A program made the position numbers and the translations under genes. Shown here one piece after another: positions 44,957 through 56,600 of a stretch of 64,000 nt of DNA. The notes below the pieces were generated by a model that worked only from the letters and a program-made list of their open reading frames with translations, was not told where the DNA came from and did no database searches. Origin of the DNA: Stramenopiles sp. TOSAG23-6 (lineage: Eukaryota > Sar); the NCBI GenBank assembly GCA_900128565.1, contig LT635910.1, positions 28,455 through 92,454 of the forward strand, read 5' to 3'. The stretch's first letter is position 1; each line of letters starts with the position of its first letter.

Positions 44957-46345
44957 CTACGAACCATAGCTATATACAAACTCATCCAAAAAATGATTAT
45001 CTCGACCACCAAAACAATTTCCTGCACCTGGTAAACCTGAACCCGAGTCAGGTACAACTACAACAGTAAATTGATCAAATAAAGGTGGTTTTATATCTCG
45101 TGCAAATGTTTGGAAATCACCCCACAAAACTGAAGGTAAAACAGGATCATCTCCAGTTGTTCCATCTACATCTCCCCAAGATGTGATTTGGTTAGGATTA
45201 CTGGGTGATGCGTTTCCCCCAATCCAAATAAGAGATCCACAACCATCATATTTTTTGCCAGGTGGGACATATGAATTTGAAGCTTTATTTTTCAAATATG
45301 CTCGTGTTGCAAAACTTTCACAGACACGAATGATATTGACATTGTCTTTTGTACACTTATTACCTACAGAATCGATAATAGTACTTACTTGTGTAGGATC
45401 TCCTGTATCATTGAAACAAGTTTTACCACACTCGCGATGGTAATAGTCACCGGATGTGTCCACAGACGCCTCTGCTTTCGCCTTAGCAGATGATATAGAT
45501 TCCATTGTAAATTGTGCACCTTTTGGTTCAACAGGAATTTTCTTCAACTCTGCTGCATAAGCACGATCGTACGAATATTGGGAATTATTTTTTGCGTGTT
45601 CTTCCTGTAGTTTTTTTTCAGCATCTGCAACAGTCATACCATTATTAATGTATTGCTGATACTTTGTTTTACCAATAGCAGTTTTTGGACATTCTGTGTT
45701 ACAACAGCCAAAAAAATGGGATGACTTTGGATTACAAAATAAGCAAAAATATTCCTATCTTGTACACAATATGTGAGTTATAAAATGAATGAATAATTTT
45801 AATCAATGGATACGTTGTTGTAATGATTTGTCGTAGTAAATACAAAATACATTTAATTCTGCGTAGTTAGTCAAGGCATGCAACCTACAAGAACCATTNT
45901 TCCGAGGGCGACCTGCACCAGATCCGCCTACATCAAAAAAATGGTCGTACGCCATCTGTATTTCTTGTGCCAGCACATTACTGCAGCAGGACGATGAAGA
46001 ATAGTGAGCACAGGGATACAGCTCAAAAACGCTATTTTTTTGCGGTGANGAGAAAGTTCCATGGGTTGTAATTAATGGACTTCCATCTGCTTCTGATGTT
46101 GGATTTTGTCCACCATAACCCGAGATACATTGAGATGAATTTTTTATAGCTTCTTTTCCGTCTTCAGCTAACTTTCTTTTTAATTTTGTGCCTCTGTAAG
46201 AAGTCAAGGAAATTCTCTTTTGTTTTTTTTCAATTTCTGGAAATTGGACTTCGTTCATCCGACGATTATAGAGCATGATATATGATAGGCAACCCAAAAA
46301 TAACAACCATGCCAATACACATGCTTTTTTAATCTTTGATTGCAT
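44957..46345 (-). CDS. Type II membrane, Cys-rich protein of unknown function (two exons)
   Basis: Exons 46345-45814 and 45693-44957 join through a 120-nt GT-AG intron (donor GTATCC, acceptor ACACAG, phase 1), giving 422 residues. A short basic cytosolic N-terminus precedes one hydrophobic helix (ACVLAWLLFLGCLSYIMLY). The rest should be lumenal or extracellular: about 14 Cys and several N-x-S/T sites. Notable stretches are YPCAHYSSSSCCSNVLAQE, GSCRLHALTNYAELNVFC, ECGKTCFNDTG and PDSGSGLPGAGNC. No domain is recognised. Two N bases (45899, 46049) lie in codons. The second exon begins in mid-protein, so reading it alone would truncate the gene. Confidence 0.72.
45694..45813 (-). other. GT-AG intron, 120 nt
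   Basis: Minus-strand donor GTATCC after CAACAAC; acceptor in a pyrimidine-rich context ending GTAACACAG. Phase 1 on both sides; this is the combination I found that keeps frame with a good acceptor. Confidence 0.7.
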
Positions 46346-46463
46346 TGTTCTTTAGTTGTGTAATATTGAATGTGTAGAAAACTTCCAAAAGCTCCGCGTA
46401 GCGTTTTTTAACACCGTAACGGCCATTACCGGGTACCCATTTTAATAATTTGAAGTTCTTTTA

Positions 46464-48681
46464 TTATATGTTGTCATAAATTTCAAATTGTTCAAGTGTA
46501 GTATTGTGTTGCAAACGATCTGATTCAAGATCTGAAGATCCATCGTTATAATCTAATTTCCTTGGAAAGATCGTATCTGCATCAAATGCTTTTAACNAAA
46601 TTCTTTACAATAATTGAGAAGTCTTCTTCATTTTCAACTATTACACTGTTGACATCAGTAAATGAAAAGGATAAAAAGTTTTGACTCAAAAAAAATTGTT
46701 ACTTTATTACATGCACATTTTTTTAAGAGAAAAAAGCAAATTAATCAAAATAGAATATTTCGATAGAAAAATATTTTCAATAAAACAGTCTCCAACATGA
46801 AATATAATGTCATTCGCATAGGCATATATCATGAAATATAATGTCATTTGCATAGTCATATATACTACAACATGAAATATAATGTCATTTGCATAGGCAT
46901 ATATACTACAAACCATCACGTTCTGACCAAATTGCTCCATCTTGCCAATCATTAGGAAGAGAATGATTACCAATATCACTACATCTTTTTTGGTATTCTG
47001 TTCTCCCTTCAGCATCCTGACTGCCTCTATTTTGAATGTTTGAAACACCTAACTTTGCCATATGTCGTTCCAAAACACCAGCATTGTGTTCATATGAAGC
47101 ACCTCTTTCTGTATACCAATCGATAAATCGGAGTACAATAGCCAATTGCTTGCGCATTAATGTGCGAGTTGATTGTAGTTCAATAACTGCACCTTCTAAA
47201 TCATTCAATTTACGTTTTGAAAAAGCGTTTCTTGCAATTGTACTTTTATCATGATCTATGAGTTTTTGAGCTACAATATTACTACTATTTTGAGTAGCTT
47301 TCTCTAAATCTTGAATTCGTTGAGCTAGTAAGGGTAATTTCCCACCTTCTGCATTGACGTCATAATGTGACTGTACTGCTTTTTCTAACTTTTGATTAAT
47401 TTGTTTTTCTTTTCCTTTTACATCTTTGCGCCAAAGAGAAAGATCTGTAGTCAAATTAAACAAAGCTTCAATTTGGGCTTGTAATGCTCGTGTATTTTCT
47501 CCATCCGCTTCTTGCTGAAGTTGTAAAGCTTCAAGTGTTTGATGTAAAGTTTCTCTCCAACTTTGACGTCCACCTCTNGAAAAAGTTCCACTTCCTTGAC
47601 TACTACTGTGTTGGCTTACTGGTCTGTGATAATCTTCTTCATTTACAGAACTTTGTGGAGAATTAGTTACAGAACTATTTGTAGAACTTTGTGGAGAAGA
47701 TTGTGAGAAAGCGCTGCGACTTTTTGTATTTTCATTATAATTACTGAAATTATGACTGTTACAATTATTGGTATTATTATTTTCTTTGAAATTTAAATTG
47801 TTTTTAATTCCGGTCGTATTTTGCTCAACATCACAAACCTCAGAAACAATTCTTTCAACAACAGGTTCTTCATATGAAATATGTTTATCAAAAGAATTTC
47901 CATATTGCTCCATCCCTCCTTGGTCTTCAATATCTTCAGTTGGTTGTGATGTAGTCATAAGAGTTTCCTTTAGATCGTGCTCGTCAATACCTTCGAGTTC
48001 CATTATTCTATTGACACGCAAACGGAGATATCCCAANTGTTTCAATAGCCCAACATGTTGTTTTTTTGATAATTGAGAAATTTGATTCTGTTTATCTATA
48101 GCAGACGATAATTTAAGCTCTGTTGATTTGCGGAAAGAATTTAAGGAATTCCACTGTTGTGTCGCAGCCATAACAACAGTGAGCTCTGAGCGATCAATTT
48201 TACAACTNACAATACCCTCCATTGCAACTACATGTTGATGCAATTCATGGTGTGCTTTTGTCGCTTGGTNAAATGCTTCCTGTGATGAACACGTACTAAT
48301 AATATTTTTTTTTGTTTCATCAATAGCTTTCGTAATTGCTTCAGTTGTTTTCTTCAACTCCAAAACAGTTGCACTTTTATTGACAAGATCTTTCAATTCA
48401 GCGATACATTTTAAATTGATACATACCAACTCGCCAATGTTTAAATTATCAGATAATTTTAAGTCTAGGCGAATTTTTTCGCGAAGTAGACGTATTTCTG
48501 TGGCCAGTGCTAACCGCTCAACTTCCCACTCTTCCCGTTGTCGAGTCATTTCTGTCCTACTTATTGTATCTTTATCCAGACGCTGTTTCATATGGATCAG
48601 CATTGAGGCCTGTTCTTTCACTAAAGATTCTAGTGTGCTTATTCGATGCGATTGCTGCTCAAATACCCCACATGACGACAT
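46464..48681 (-). CDS. Coiled-coil protein (two exons, one frame-breaking N)
   Basis: The first exon runs 48681-46910. The ATG at 48681 (MSSCGVFEQQSHRISTLES) is preferred over one 54 nt upstream. The ORF appears to stop at 46906, but a GTAGTA donor at 46909, a 264-nt intron and a CAACAG acceptor lead to a second exon 46645-46464. That exon reads VIVENEEDFSIIVKNLLKAF and ends FEIYDNI, provided the N at 46597 is an extra base. The result is about 650 residues. Most is heptad-like coiled coil, with a Ser/Asn-rich linker (about 290-380) and a DWQDGAIWSERDGF segment near the end. No membrane helix. Possibly a cytoskeletal or centrosomal protein; family not recognised. Confidence 0.75.
46646..46909 (-). 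other. GT-AG intron, 264 nt, containing a minisatellite
   Basis: Donor GTAGTATATATG, acceptor preceded by CCTTTTCATTTACTGATG (pyrimidine tract plus branch-like sequence). Phase 2. The intron carries three 34-41-nt repeats. Confidence 0.65.
46796..46911. repeat. Intronic minisatellite, 3 copies
   Basis: Units beginning CATGAAATATAATGTCATT start at 46796, 46830 and 46871. The last copy overlaps the 5' splice site of the coiled-coil gene. Confidence 0.88.
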
Positions 48682-48972
48682 TATTAAACGTAAATAAACT
48701 CGCAGATTAGAGAAATAAACTCTCTCTCTTCCCACTCTGGTCGAAAAAAAAACTTTGCGTTTGAAATTTCAAATTTTGAAGTTTTTTTTTGAAATTTTTA
48801 AATTCGAAATTCAAATTTTCCCCAAAAAAAAAATGAAACTAAAAGAAAGCTAAAAGAAAGTATATATATTATGTGTAAACAGTATATTATTATATACAAG
48901 TTAGTGAAAAAAAAAATGTCTGTCGTTATTAATGAACTAGTTTTGATATTAAAAAGTATTAAACTACATATT

Positions 48973-50250
48973 TTATTTTAAGATGACTGGCATTGAAGAA
49001 GGAGCTCTTTTACTGAGTAGTTCAGGTTTCTTTCCTTCTTCTGTAACAAGTACATTTTCTTCATGAGCCATCTCAAAATGAGTTCCAAAACCAACACTTG
49101 GTTCAATTGAGAGAATCATACCTGATTTTATGACAGTTTCATCTGTAGGCATTATTGATGGCCATTCTGTAAGTTGTGTTCCTAAGCCATGACCCATTCG
49201 TCCAACTTCGCTAGTTCCATATCCATGTTTTTTAATAACATCGTTCATCGCAAAAAAAATGTCACAAGCACGATTTCCAGGTATAGCAGCAGAAATACCA
49301 GCTTCGGTGGCTTCATATACTACATCAAATGCATACTTTGTAGAATCACATGCTTTACCAAAAGCAAAATTACGGTCGAAATCGCAAAAATAACCGTCAT
49401 ATGTTGAACCCGTATCTATAACAAGAACGTCACCATTACCAATGATCCGATCTGTAGGTCCCATAATTATATTATTATAGGATTCGTAACCTGATTGTGC
49501 AATCATATATGGAATGCTGTCTGCTCCAGATCTAAGCAAATCTTCCTGAAGCAGCTTTGTGCACTCTCGTTCGGTCAAACCTANATGCATTTTCTCAGGA
49601 AGTCGTTCGAAGCATTCACTTGCAACTTGGCACATAAAACGAGTTTTCGAAATTTCAGCTGGAGATTTTATTGAGCGTACTTCACGTATTATTGGATGTA
49701 CATCCACAAAATCAACACTTGTACACTTATCCGCAAGTCTTTGAGTAAGTGAAATAAAATCTCCCTGTGGCATGCGGATGGTAGACTCATGTCCCATTTG
49801 AAAACCNATTCGAGAATTTGTATCATGCATTGTACTAGCTANTATTTCTAACAATGTATCANCNACTAATGTTAAACCTTCATCTAATGGGGAAGGACTC
49901 TCCCATGTACGTACCCTTTCAATCCAAGTAGACTCAAAGCCTCGGACGCCTATTGATGGTACAATAGCAATTGGTTTTCCATGTGCTGGAATAGCAAGAA
50001 ACCAAGGACGGGTTGGAGATTCCCAAAATTGAGATACCCAACCAGTATAGTATTCAAACTCTGCCTTTGTAGTAATCAAGAGCACGTCTACATTTTCTTC
50101 AAGCATTCGAAACTGTGTGCGTGACGTTCTTTCCCTGTATTCGTTGAAAGTAAATCCACGCGACGGAGACGACAGGCTTGAAAAGCACGAGATACACTTA
50201 CCTCGAAGAATGTTTTGCTGGTTTAAACTGACTAGAGAACGATTCAACAT
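48973..50250 (-). CDS. M24 family metallopeptidase (Xaa-Pro dipeptidase/creatinase-like)
   Basis: 425 residues from the ATG at 50250 (MLNRSLVSLNQQNILRGKC), which gives a plausible mitochondrial presequence; an in-frame ATG at 50343 lies upstream in an N-containing stretch. A creatinase N-terminal domain (RTQFRMLEENVDVLL onwards) is followed by a pita-bread fold with all five metal ligands: Asp in VIDTGSTYDG, Asp in CDFDRN, His in GHGLGTQL, Glu in ILSIEPSVGFG and Glu in HEENVLVTEEG. It probably removes residues from X-Pro or related amide substrates with two metal ions. Subgroup (prolidase, ectoine hydrolase-like or creatinase-like) is not resolved. Several N bases leave X residues in the N-terminal half. 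Confidence 0.87.
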   Translation of the reverse strand: MLNRSLVSLNQQNILRGKCISCFSSLSSPSRGFTFNEYRERTSRTQFRMLEENVDVLLITTKAEFEYYTGWVSQFWESPTRPWFLAIPAHGKPIAIVPSIGVRGFESTWIERVRTWESPSPLDEGLTLXXDTLLEIXASTMHDTNSRXGFQMGHESTIRMPQGDFISLTQRLADKCTSVDFVDVHPIIREVRSIKSPAEISKTRFMCQVASECFERLPEKMHXGLTERECTKLLQEDLLRSGADSIPYMIAQSGYESYNNIIMGPTDRIIGNGDVLVIDTGSTYDGYFCDFDRNFAFGKACDSTKYAFDVVYEATEAGISAAIPGNRACDIFFAMNDVIKKHGYGTSEVGRMGHGLGTQLTEWPSIMPTDETVIKSGMILSIEPSVGFGTHFEMAHEENVLVTEEGKKPELLSKRAPSSMPVILK

Positions 50251-50620
50251 GATACAACAGAAAAAAACTACGGTNCTTTCCCGGGAAAAAGAAGATTTTG
50301 GACCATAATCTGACCTCGTAAAAGTACCATTCGATTTGTTCACATGANTTGTTGTTGCGAGCCATGCGTTTGAAACTTTTCAAAATGATTGGTCGAGAAA
50401 CAAATNTAACGGTTAATATAACGGTCGAACATACTTAGTACTACAGGTGTAGTATATCCCTCGAAGTTACAAGTAAGCTTNGTGAGTTGTTTTTAACCAA
50501 ATTAAGTATNCTCAAAGAAATANTTTTCTTTCTTTGCTCAAAAACAAATAAANTAGCTCAAATGTTTTTATTGAAGAGTGATAAAATATATAATCTTGAT
50601 TTTGAATAAAACAAACAGGA
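50251..50620. other. Divergent promoter region M24 peptidase / IP3R-like channel
   Basis: AT-rich spacer with at least six N bases. No gene or clear motif seen. Confidence 0.5.
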
Positions 50621-53600
50621 ATGTCCCATTGTACTGAAATAGACTTGAAATTTGGTGACATAGTTTCTCTTCACTCAATGTCAGAAGATGGTGTGCAAGG
50701 TTTCCTCCGTGCTGAAGGCACATCTGAAATGCATGTTACTCCATCAAACTATGATAAAAATACTAAAGATATTACAAATAATACAGTAACAACTGACGAC
50801 TTTCGGGAATGTGTATTCCGTGTTATGCCTCAGAAGCAATATTCTGCGAGAGAAGAGCTTCAACTGGAAATTGAAAAATTGACGTTATTTACAGCTGCTC
50901 GAAAGACTTCAAAAGACGCATATAATTCATACAAATATGGTCAAATTGAATCTCAAATCTTGGCACTCAAAGAGAACATTTCGGATCTTCACGAAGCAGC
51001 AAACATTGAAACAAAATTTAACCAGGTTGAGACGAAAAAAAGGCTGGGTCAGTCAGTAAGGTTCGGTGAGTGCGTTCAACTGCAACATGTCAAAAGTGCC
51101 AAATATATTGCGGTTCAACCTCAAAGTGTTGCTTTATTAGAAACGACATGCTTAAAGGTTGAACTTTCCCNAGGTTCTACGTGTTCATGGTTTACAATAC
51201 GACCAAGATTTAAGGTACATACAGATGGAGATGTAGTAGAAGTTTCGGACCAAGTTGTACTGGAATTTCGCCAACGACCTCATGAATTTTTGCACGTAAA
51301 TGCCCAGGAAGAAGTGAATTGTTCTTTGGTGCATACATCATGGTATATTGAACAGTTTTCATCATACACGTCTGACATGAATCGATTTGTGAACACACTA
51401 TCAATGATAAGAATACAACATCCTCAAACTCATTCTTTTCTTTGTTCAAATGAATCAATCAAGTATATTGGAGGTAAACGGGTCATTGGATCAAATAGAA
51501 ATGTGTTGCTTCATAAAGACGTTAAACTTGCGTCATTCCGAAAGAGAGTTAAAAATAGTAAACGCGAACATGGTAGTAATAATAAAATAGACACTGTTCA
51601 TGAAACTGGTGCTGATGAGGCAGAAGAAACAGAAAGTTATGGTAATGAATCTTCAATAAATTCGCCTCATCTAAATTCTAATTTTATTTGGATCATTGAA
51701 AGAGAAGATAATCGTACAGGTGGCGTCGCAGTTTGGGGAATGCGATTTCGGTTTAGACATTTAAATAGTGGTTTATACCTATCTTCAAATCCAAGCTGTA
51801 CAGCAGCTGAATTAATAGAGGAAGCAAATGTAAATAATATACCACTGAATAAGAAAATATCAAGCCATAATNAAATNTCAAATAAAAGTACAGGGTTGCA
51901 TCAACGTATTCAAAATAAGGATGAGATACTAGCAAGTATTCGGAACTTTAGTGATCTTTGTGTTGTAAAAAATAGAGAATCAATTGGTACTCTATTTGAG
52001 TTATCTCCGATTTCTCGCAAAACACGGGATTCGTTCCAAAGAATCCAGAAAGAATCAGGTCTAAAACTTAAAGCAATTGAGTATTTCCCAGTGGTCAATG
52101 ATAAAGCAGGAAACGATAATGATGGTGAAAATAATGCAGGTACAACGAATTCAATACACCCTGCATGGGTTCATCACCANTCTATTGAAGGACTCATAGA
52201 TGGAAAAGAAATGCTAAGGTCTGTCAGATGCACTGATAAAAGCAACAACGACGATGCACTCATTATACAAAACGTGAGTTCCAAACAATCCAAGGATACG
52301 GAACATTCACTTCATCTTGTGAACAATTTTGCACAATTATTTTTCAAATTGTCTAATGGTACGTTGACATTAAATGATGTAACGACATTAAAATATGCTG
52401 CCTCTTCCTTGGGTAATATTGTATACTTTGTTACAGGCAGAACATTGAACAAAACCTCATTTGGATTTGAAGATTCTATAGAAGCTATACTGGAAGAGTC
52501 CTTAGAGGTACCATTACACCCACGCCGGCAACATCTTGTACGCGAACAAGGGGCATTGAGAATTGCATTTAATTTAATTGAGCTCTTGATTGATCGCTAC
52601 CAAATAGGTGTAAATCATATGGAGAAAGAAGCTTTAAATGAATTAGAAACTAAAGAAGACAATAATAATGAAAATAATAGAAGTAGATGGTATGATGTTA
52701 AAGGTTTACATCTTGGCCAATTAGCAGGACGTAAGTTGCCGGGAAGTATACTTGGCGAGAAAGTTATATTGTTCTGTCGTGGTTTATACGCGATGATTAC
52801 ACTGACATTTCGCGAAAATACTAAAATAGAAATTTATGCAGCACAATGGATTAATATAATGATAAAGCACATTAATCTTAATATTGGAGCTGTAGGATGT
52901 CTCACATTATTAGTTGACGATAATGCAACCATCCTCACGGAGCATGTGACTGCTAGTCATATTAAACTATTTGCAGGCTTAATTTTGCAGTTTGGAATGA
53001 ATGCGCAATATTTGGAATTCCTTCATGCTCTTTGCTCGTGTGTTAAGGGTACACTTGGTCAAAGAGAAGTTATTCCTGATAATCAAGAACTTGTTGCTCG
53101 TTACATTTTAGATTTATCACAGACAAAAATTGAAAATACGACGAAAAATGATCGTGGTAGTGTGCTCATACGTACTAAATTTGATAAAGAGAGTAAAATT
53201 TCACCACCGATACAAAATGATTCAAATGACATTGACATATTTCTCAAAGACAGTCGTACTAATAGATCAACACATTCTAGAAATGTTAGCCATAATGAAA
53301 GTAAGATATGGGGGAAAGAACTTCTAGACCAAACCCACACAATTATTATTACATGGGATTCTCCGCCTGCTTCCTTGTCACCAGAAGTTCTCTTTGGAAA
53401 AAAGTGGGTACCACTGTCAGAATTTATGAGAAAATGCGAAAACACGAAGAAAGAAGAAGGGCGAGTGACAATGAGGGATTATTATTGTACACAAATTAAG
53501 CTATTTGCAAGGATGTGCTTGAATCGAAATTATCTTGCCATAATACCACTTCAGAAGTTTCTGCCATATAATGTAATCTTTTCAGCGATTGCTGACAAAA

Positions 53601-56600
53601 AATTGCCAAATATTCTTCGTTCGCATTTTGCTACATTGATGCTTGCACTTTGGGTTGATTGCGCACCACAACGACCACTTCGTATTCCATCTCTGACAAG
53701 ACTTGAGGATGAAAACATGTCATCAAACTCTTTTAAAACCGGAAAATTTCATGCATCAACTGATTTGTATTCAGGTAAATTTTTGCTTTTACAGTTACTT
53801 ACTGTGCGATATTTTAAAGATTTGCCAGGTCAATTAAAACAAGCAGCTACACTTATCAAAAAAAAAGGTATCAACAAATTAACAGAAGAAATAGCAAAAC
53901 TTGAAAATAAGCTTATTTGCTTTGGATTCTTCGGTACAATTGAGGAACTTTTAGTCATTGGTCCCCCAATTGCACTTGCATTGACAAATAGTGATGGTGG
54001 CAGCATTGATGAGCAATTAATGTCAAGAAAAGATAATCAAAGCTTAACAAAACGAAGCGCAAAAATTCATCCCGAGATGTCTGTTGTAACATTAAAGAAT
54101 AATACTGAAAATACTAGAAATGATACAGACACTGCAAATATAGCATTCAATAAAAACTTGATCAAAAATACAAAACAGCGTAGGGGTCATGGCAAGGTAA
54201 AAAGTGAAGAAACTGCCCTTGGAATTGTTGAAAAAACATCTGTTGTTGCACTTGTGTTTATATGCTCATTACTGAATCTTTGTATTGGGTTACTCTCACT
54301 AGGTCAAGTTGCAGGTATGGAAACAAGAAATTCTACAAGTGGTTTGCGCTTCATATTTGAGGTTTCCTGTGCAATTATTTTCTGTTCTGAAGCTACACTG
54401 CGAATGTACGGTATGGGGCTCCGAGCCTATTTTGAAGATTGGTTATGTTTTTCTGATGCATTAGTGTCAATAATGGATGTGTTTGCCCTGTTCATATCAG
54501 GGGACTTTGAACACATTGCACAAATAGCTGTAGGGTTACGACTTTTACGACTATTTCGTGTGATAAGGTTAATGCAGGATATACATTATACCCACAGCTT
54601 GCTATTTGTATCTATCAAATCACAGAGTAGTATTGTTAGGCCAACCCCAGTGGATGATCCGAAATATCGACAGTCGCAAGATAATCGGGAGCTAATGTCG
54701 AGTAAACTAGAACAGGTTCGTGTACTGCTTTTGATTGAAAAAATACTATTAGATCATAGACTATCTGCTCTCATCAAGCTATGCACAGATGCTTTAAAAT
54801 CAATGAATCATTCACAGGTAGAGAATTCTACAGAGAATCCATTTGCTCTAGCTTGTAGAAACCTGTGTTGTGAAAATTCCATGGATGATGCTGTGATCAG
54901 TCGATTTCAATCAATGCAAATCCACAATGTCGATCATGGTAATAAAACATTTTACACAAATAAAACTCACGAGAGGAACGAGAGTAGCGTGAAAATACGT
55001 TCTCTATCACGAAAACTTTCACAATCAATTACACTTGGCGTCGTTGGGAAACATCTTCTCCCAAATAAGCAAAAAACAGATGCATTGATATCTCCATTTA
55101 ATCAGGTTTTTTCGACGGTTCTTCCAGAATATTGGCTTGAACAATTCACAGTTCAAAATTTAGACGAAATACTAGTTGACATGTGTCTTTTTGAGGATAA
55201 ACTTCTTGTACAGGAGTCTTTAGCCCTTTTAATAGTTAAACACAGCCAACGTGATCGGCTTTTAAATAATCTCTCTCGTGTTCATCTACTTCATGGAAGT
55301 CTTGCAGAAATGTACGCTGAATTGAAACAAATTTCAAATCATCTAGACGATGCAGCTTTTTCATTTGAATGCTGGGAGAGCCTTACACGTACAGAAATAA
55401 TTTTGGTGGATGGAAAATCTAAGCGTATTAACACTGCAAGACAGACAAACAAAAATGTCAAGAAATGGTTCAAGCAACTAACTGATCATTGCACTGAACA
55501 GCCTCTTCAAATTGATCAAAAAATCCAAATTAATGATCAATGGCGTCAAATTCAATCGGTACTTGCAAATGAAGGTATTTTTGAAACCGTTCAAGAATTT
55601 TATAGACAAGTTCCAGGTGAGGCATTCTCAATAGCAAACGCTCGAATGAAGAAGTATGTAGCAACATTAAATAATTCAAGTGAATCTAACCAGACAGCAA
55701 AAAAAGATAAACTGATATCTCAAGAAAGAACTATACCTATTATAGGTGAAAAAAGCCCCCAAAAAACACCTACAATATCAAGTGGAATGGTTATTCGAGT
55801 AGCACAGTTAGCAGGCCAGCGTCATGTAGCCTCCGAAGTATTAGAGAATACAATGAACATTTTTAGTTTATGTAACAATTTTCTTGCAGCATGGGCACGA
55901 AAAAATCCTGAGAATCAAATCACACTATTTAAGAACAGAAGAGTTTTTTTTGATTGCCTTGGTGTTGTTCCCGGTGTTCCATTGGTCGTGAGGGCTATGT
56001 TCCATGATAATAGGAGTCTTTTAGAACGTGTAACAACGGAGTTCGTAGAACGCATTGTAAACACTATGTCATCATTGGATACTCCCGAAGCTTCGTACAT
56101 AAGAGTACTACGAAGTTTTGTTGAATGTCAGGGAACTCCGGTTGCAAGGAACCAAATGAAAGTGGTGAAAGTATTCAGACGGTTGCCATCTTTTTATCTC
56201 CAAAATTGGCTAGCAACAAATCCAAATAAAGCAGAGTATAAAGCGAGAGTACATGATTTTAAAAAAGGTGTTGATTGGAGGGATAGACCACGGACTATTT
56301 TTGGGTTAGAGTTACTGGACTTATTAGCGATGTGTTCCAAGGGAAAGTGTACATTGGCCGAGGCTCTTTGTCAAACGCTATATCCGTACGATAAAGTTAT
56401 CCAGGGTATTCTAGATGAAAGGTTACCTTGGAATATCCGAGGAACATTAATGTCTTTTTTTCTCCATACTGCTGTTGAAACAGAAACGCGAATTAGTAGC
56501 TTTGGTAATTGTGCTGAAATACCGCAACTACTGACTCTGTTTGTTCGATTACTTTCCATTTTAGCCAACCATTCCGATCGATTGGTACTACTAGGAACTA

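Noticed and set aside
46707-47048. 113-codon minus-strand ORF
   Set aside because: It is largely translation of the intronic minisatellite plus an out-of-frame part of the coiled-coil gene.
54239-54568. Assembly chimera of a Cav/Nav gene with an IP3R gene
   Set aside because: The frame is continuous on both sides, there is no N or repeat at the edges, and codon use does not change; an independent RNA check is still listed.
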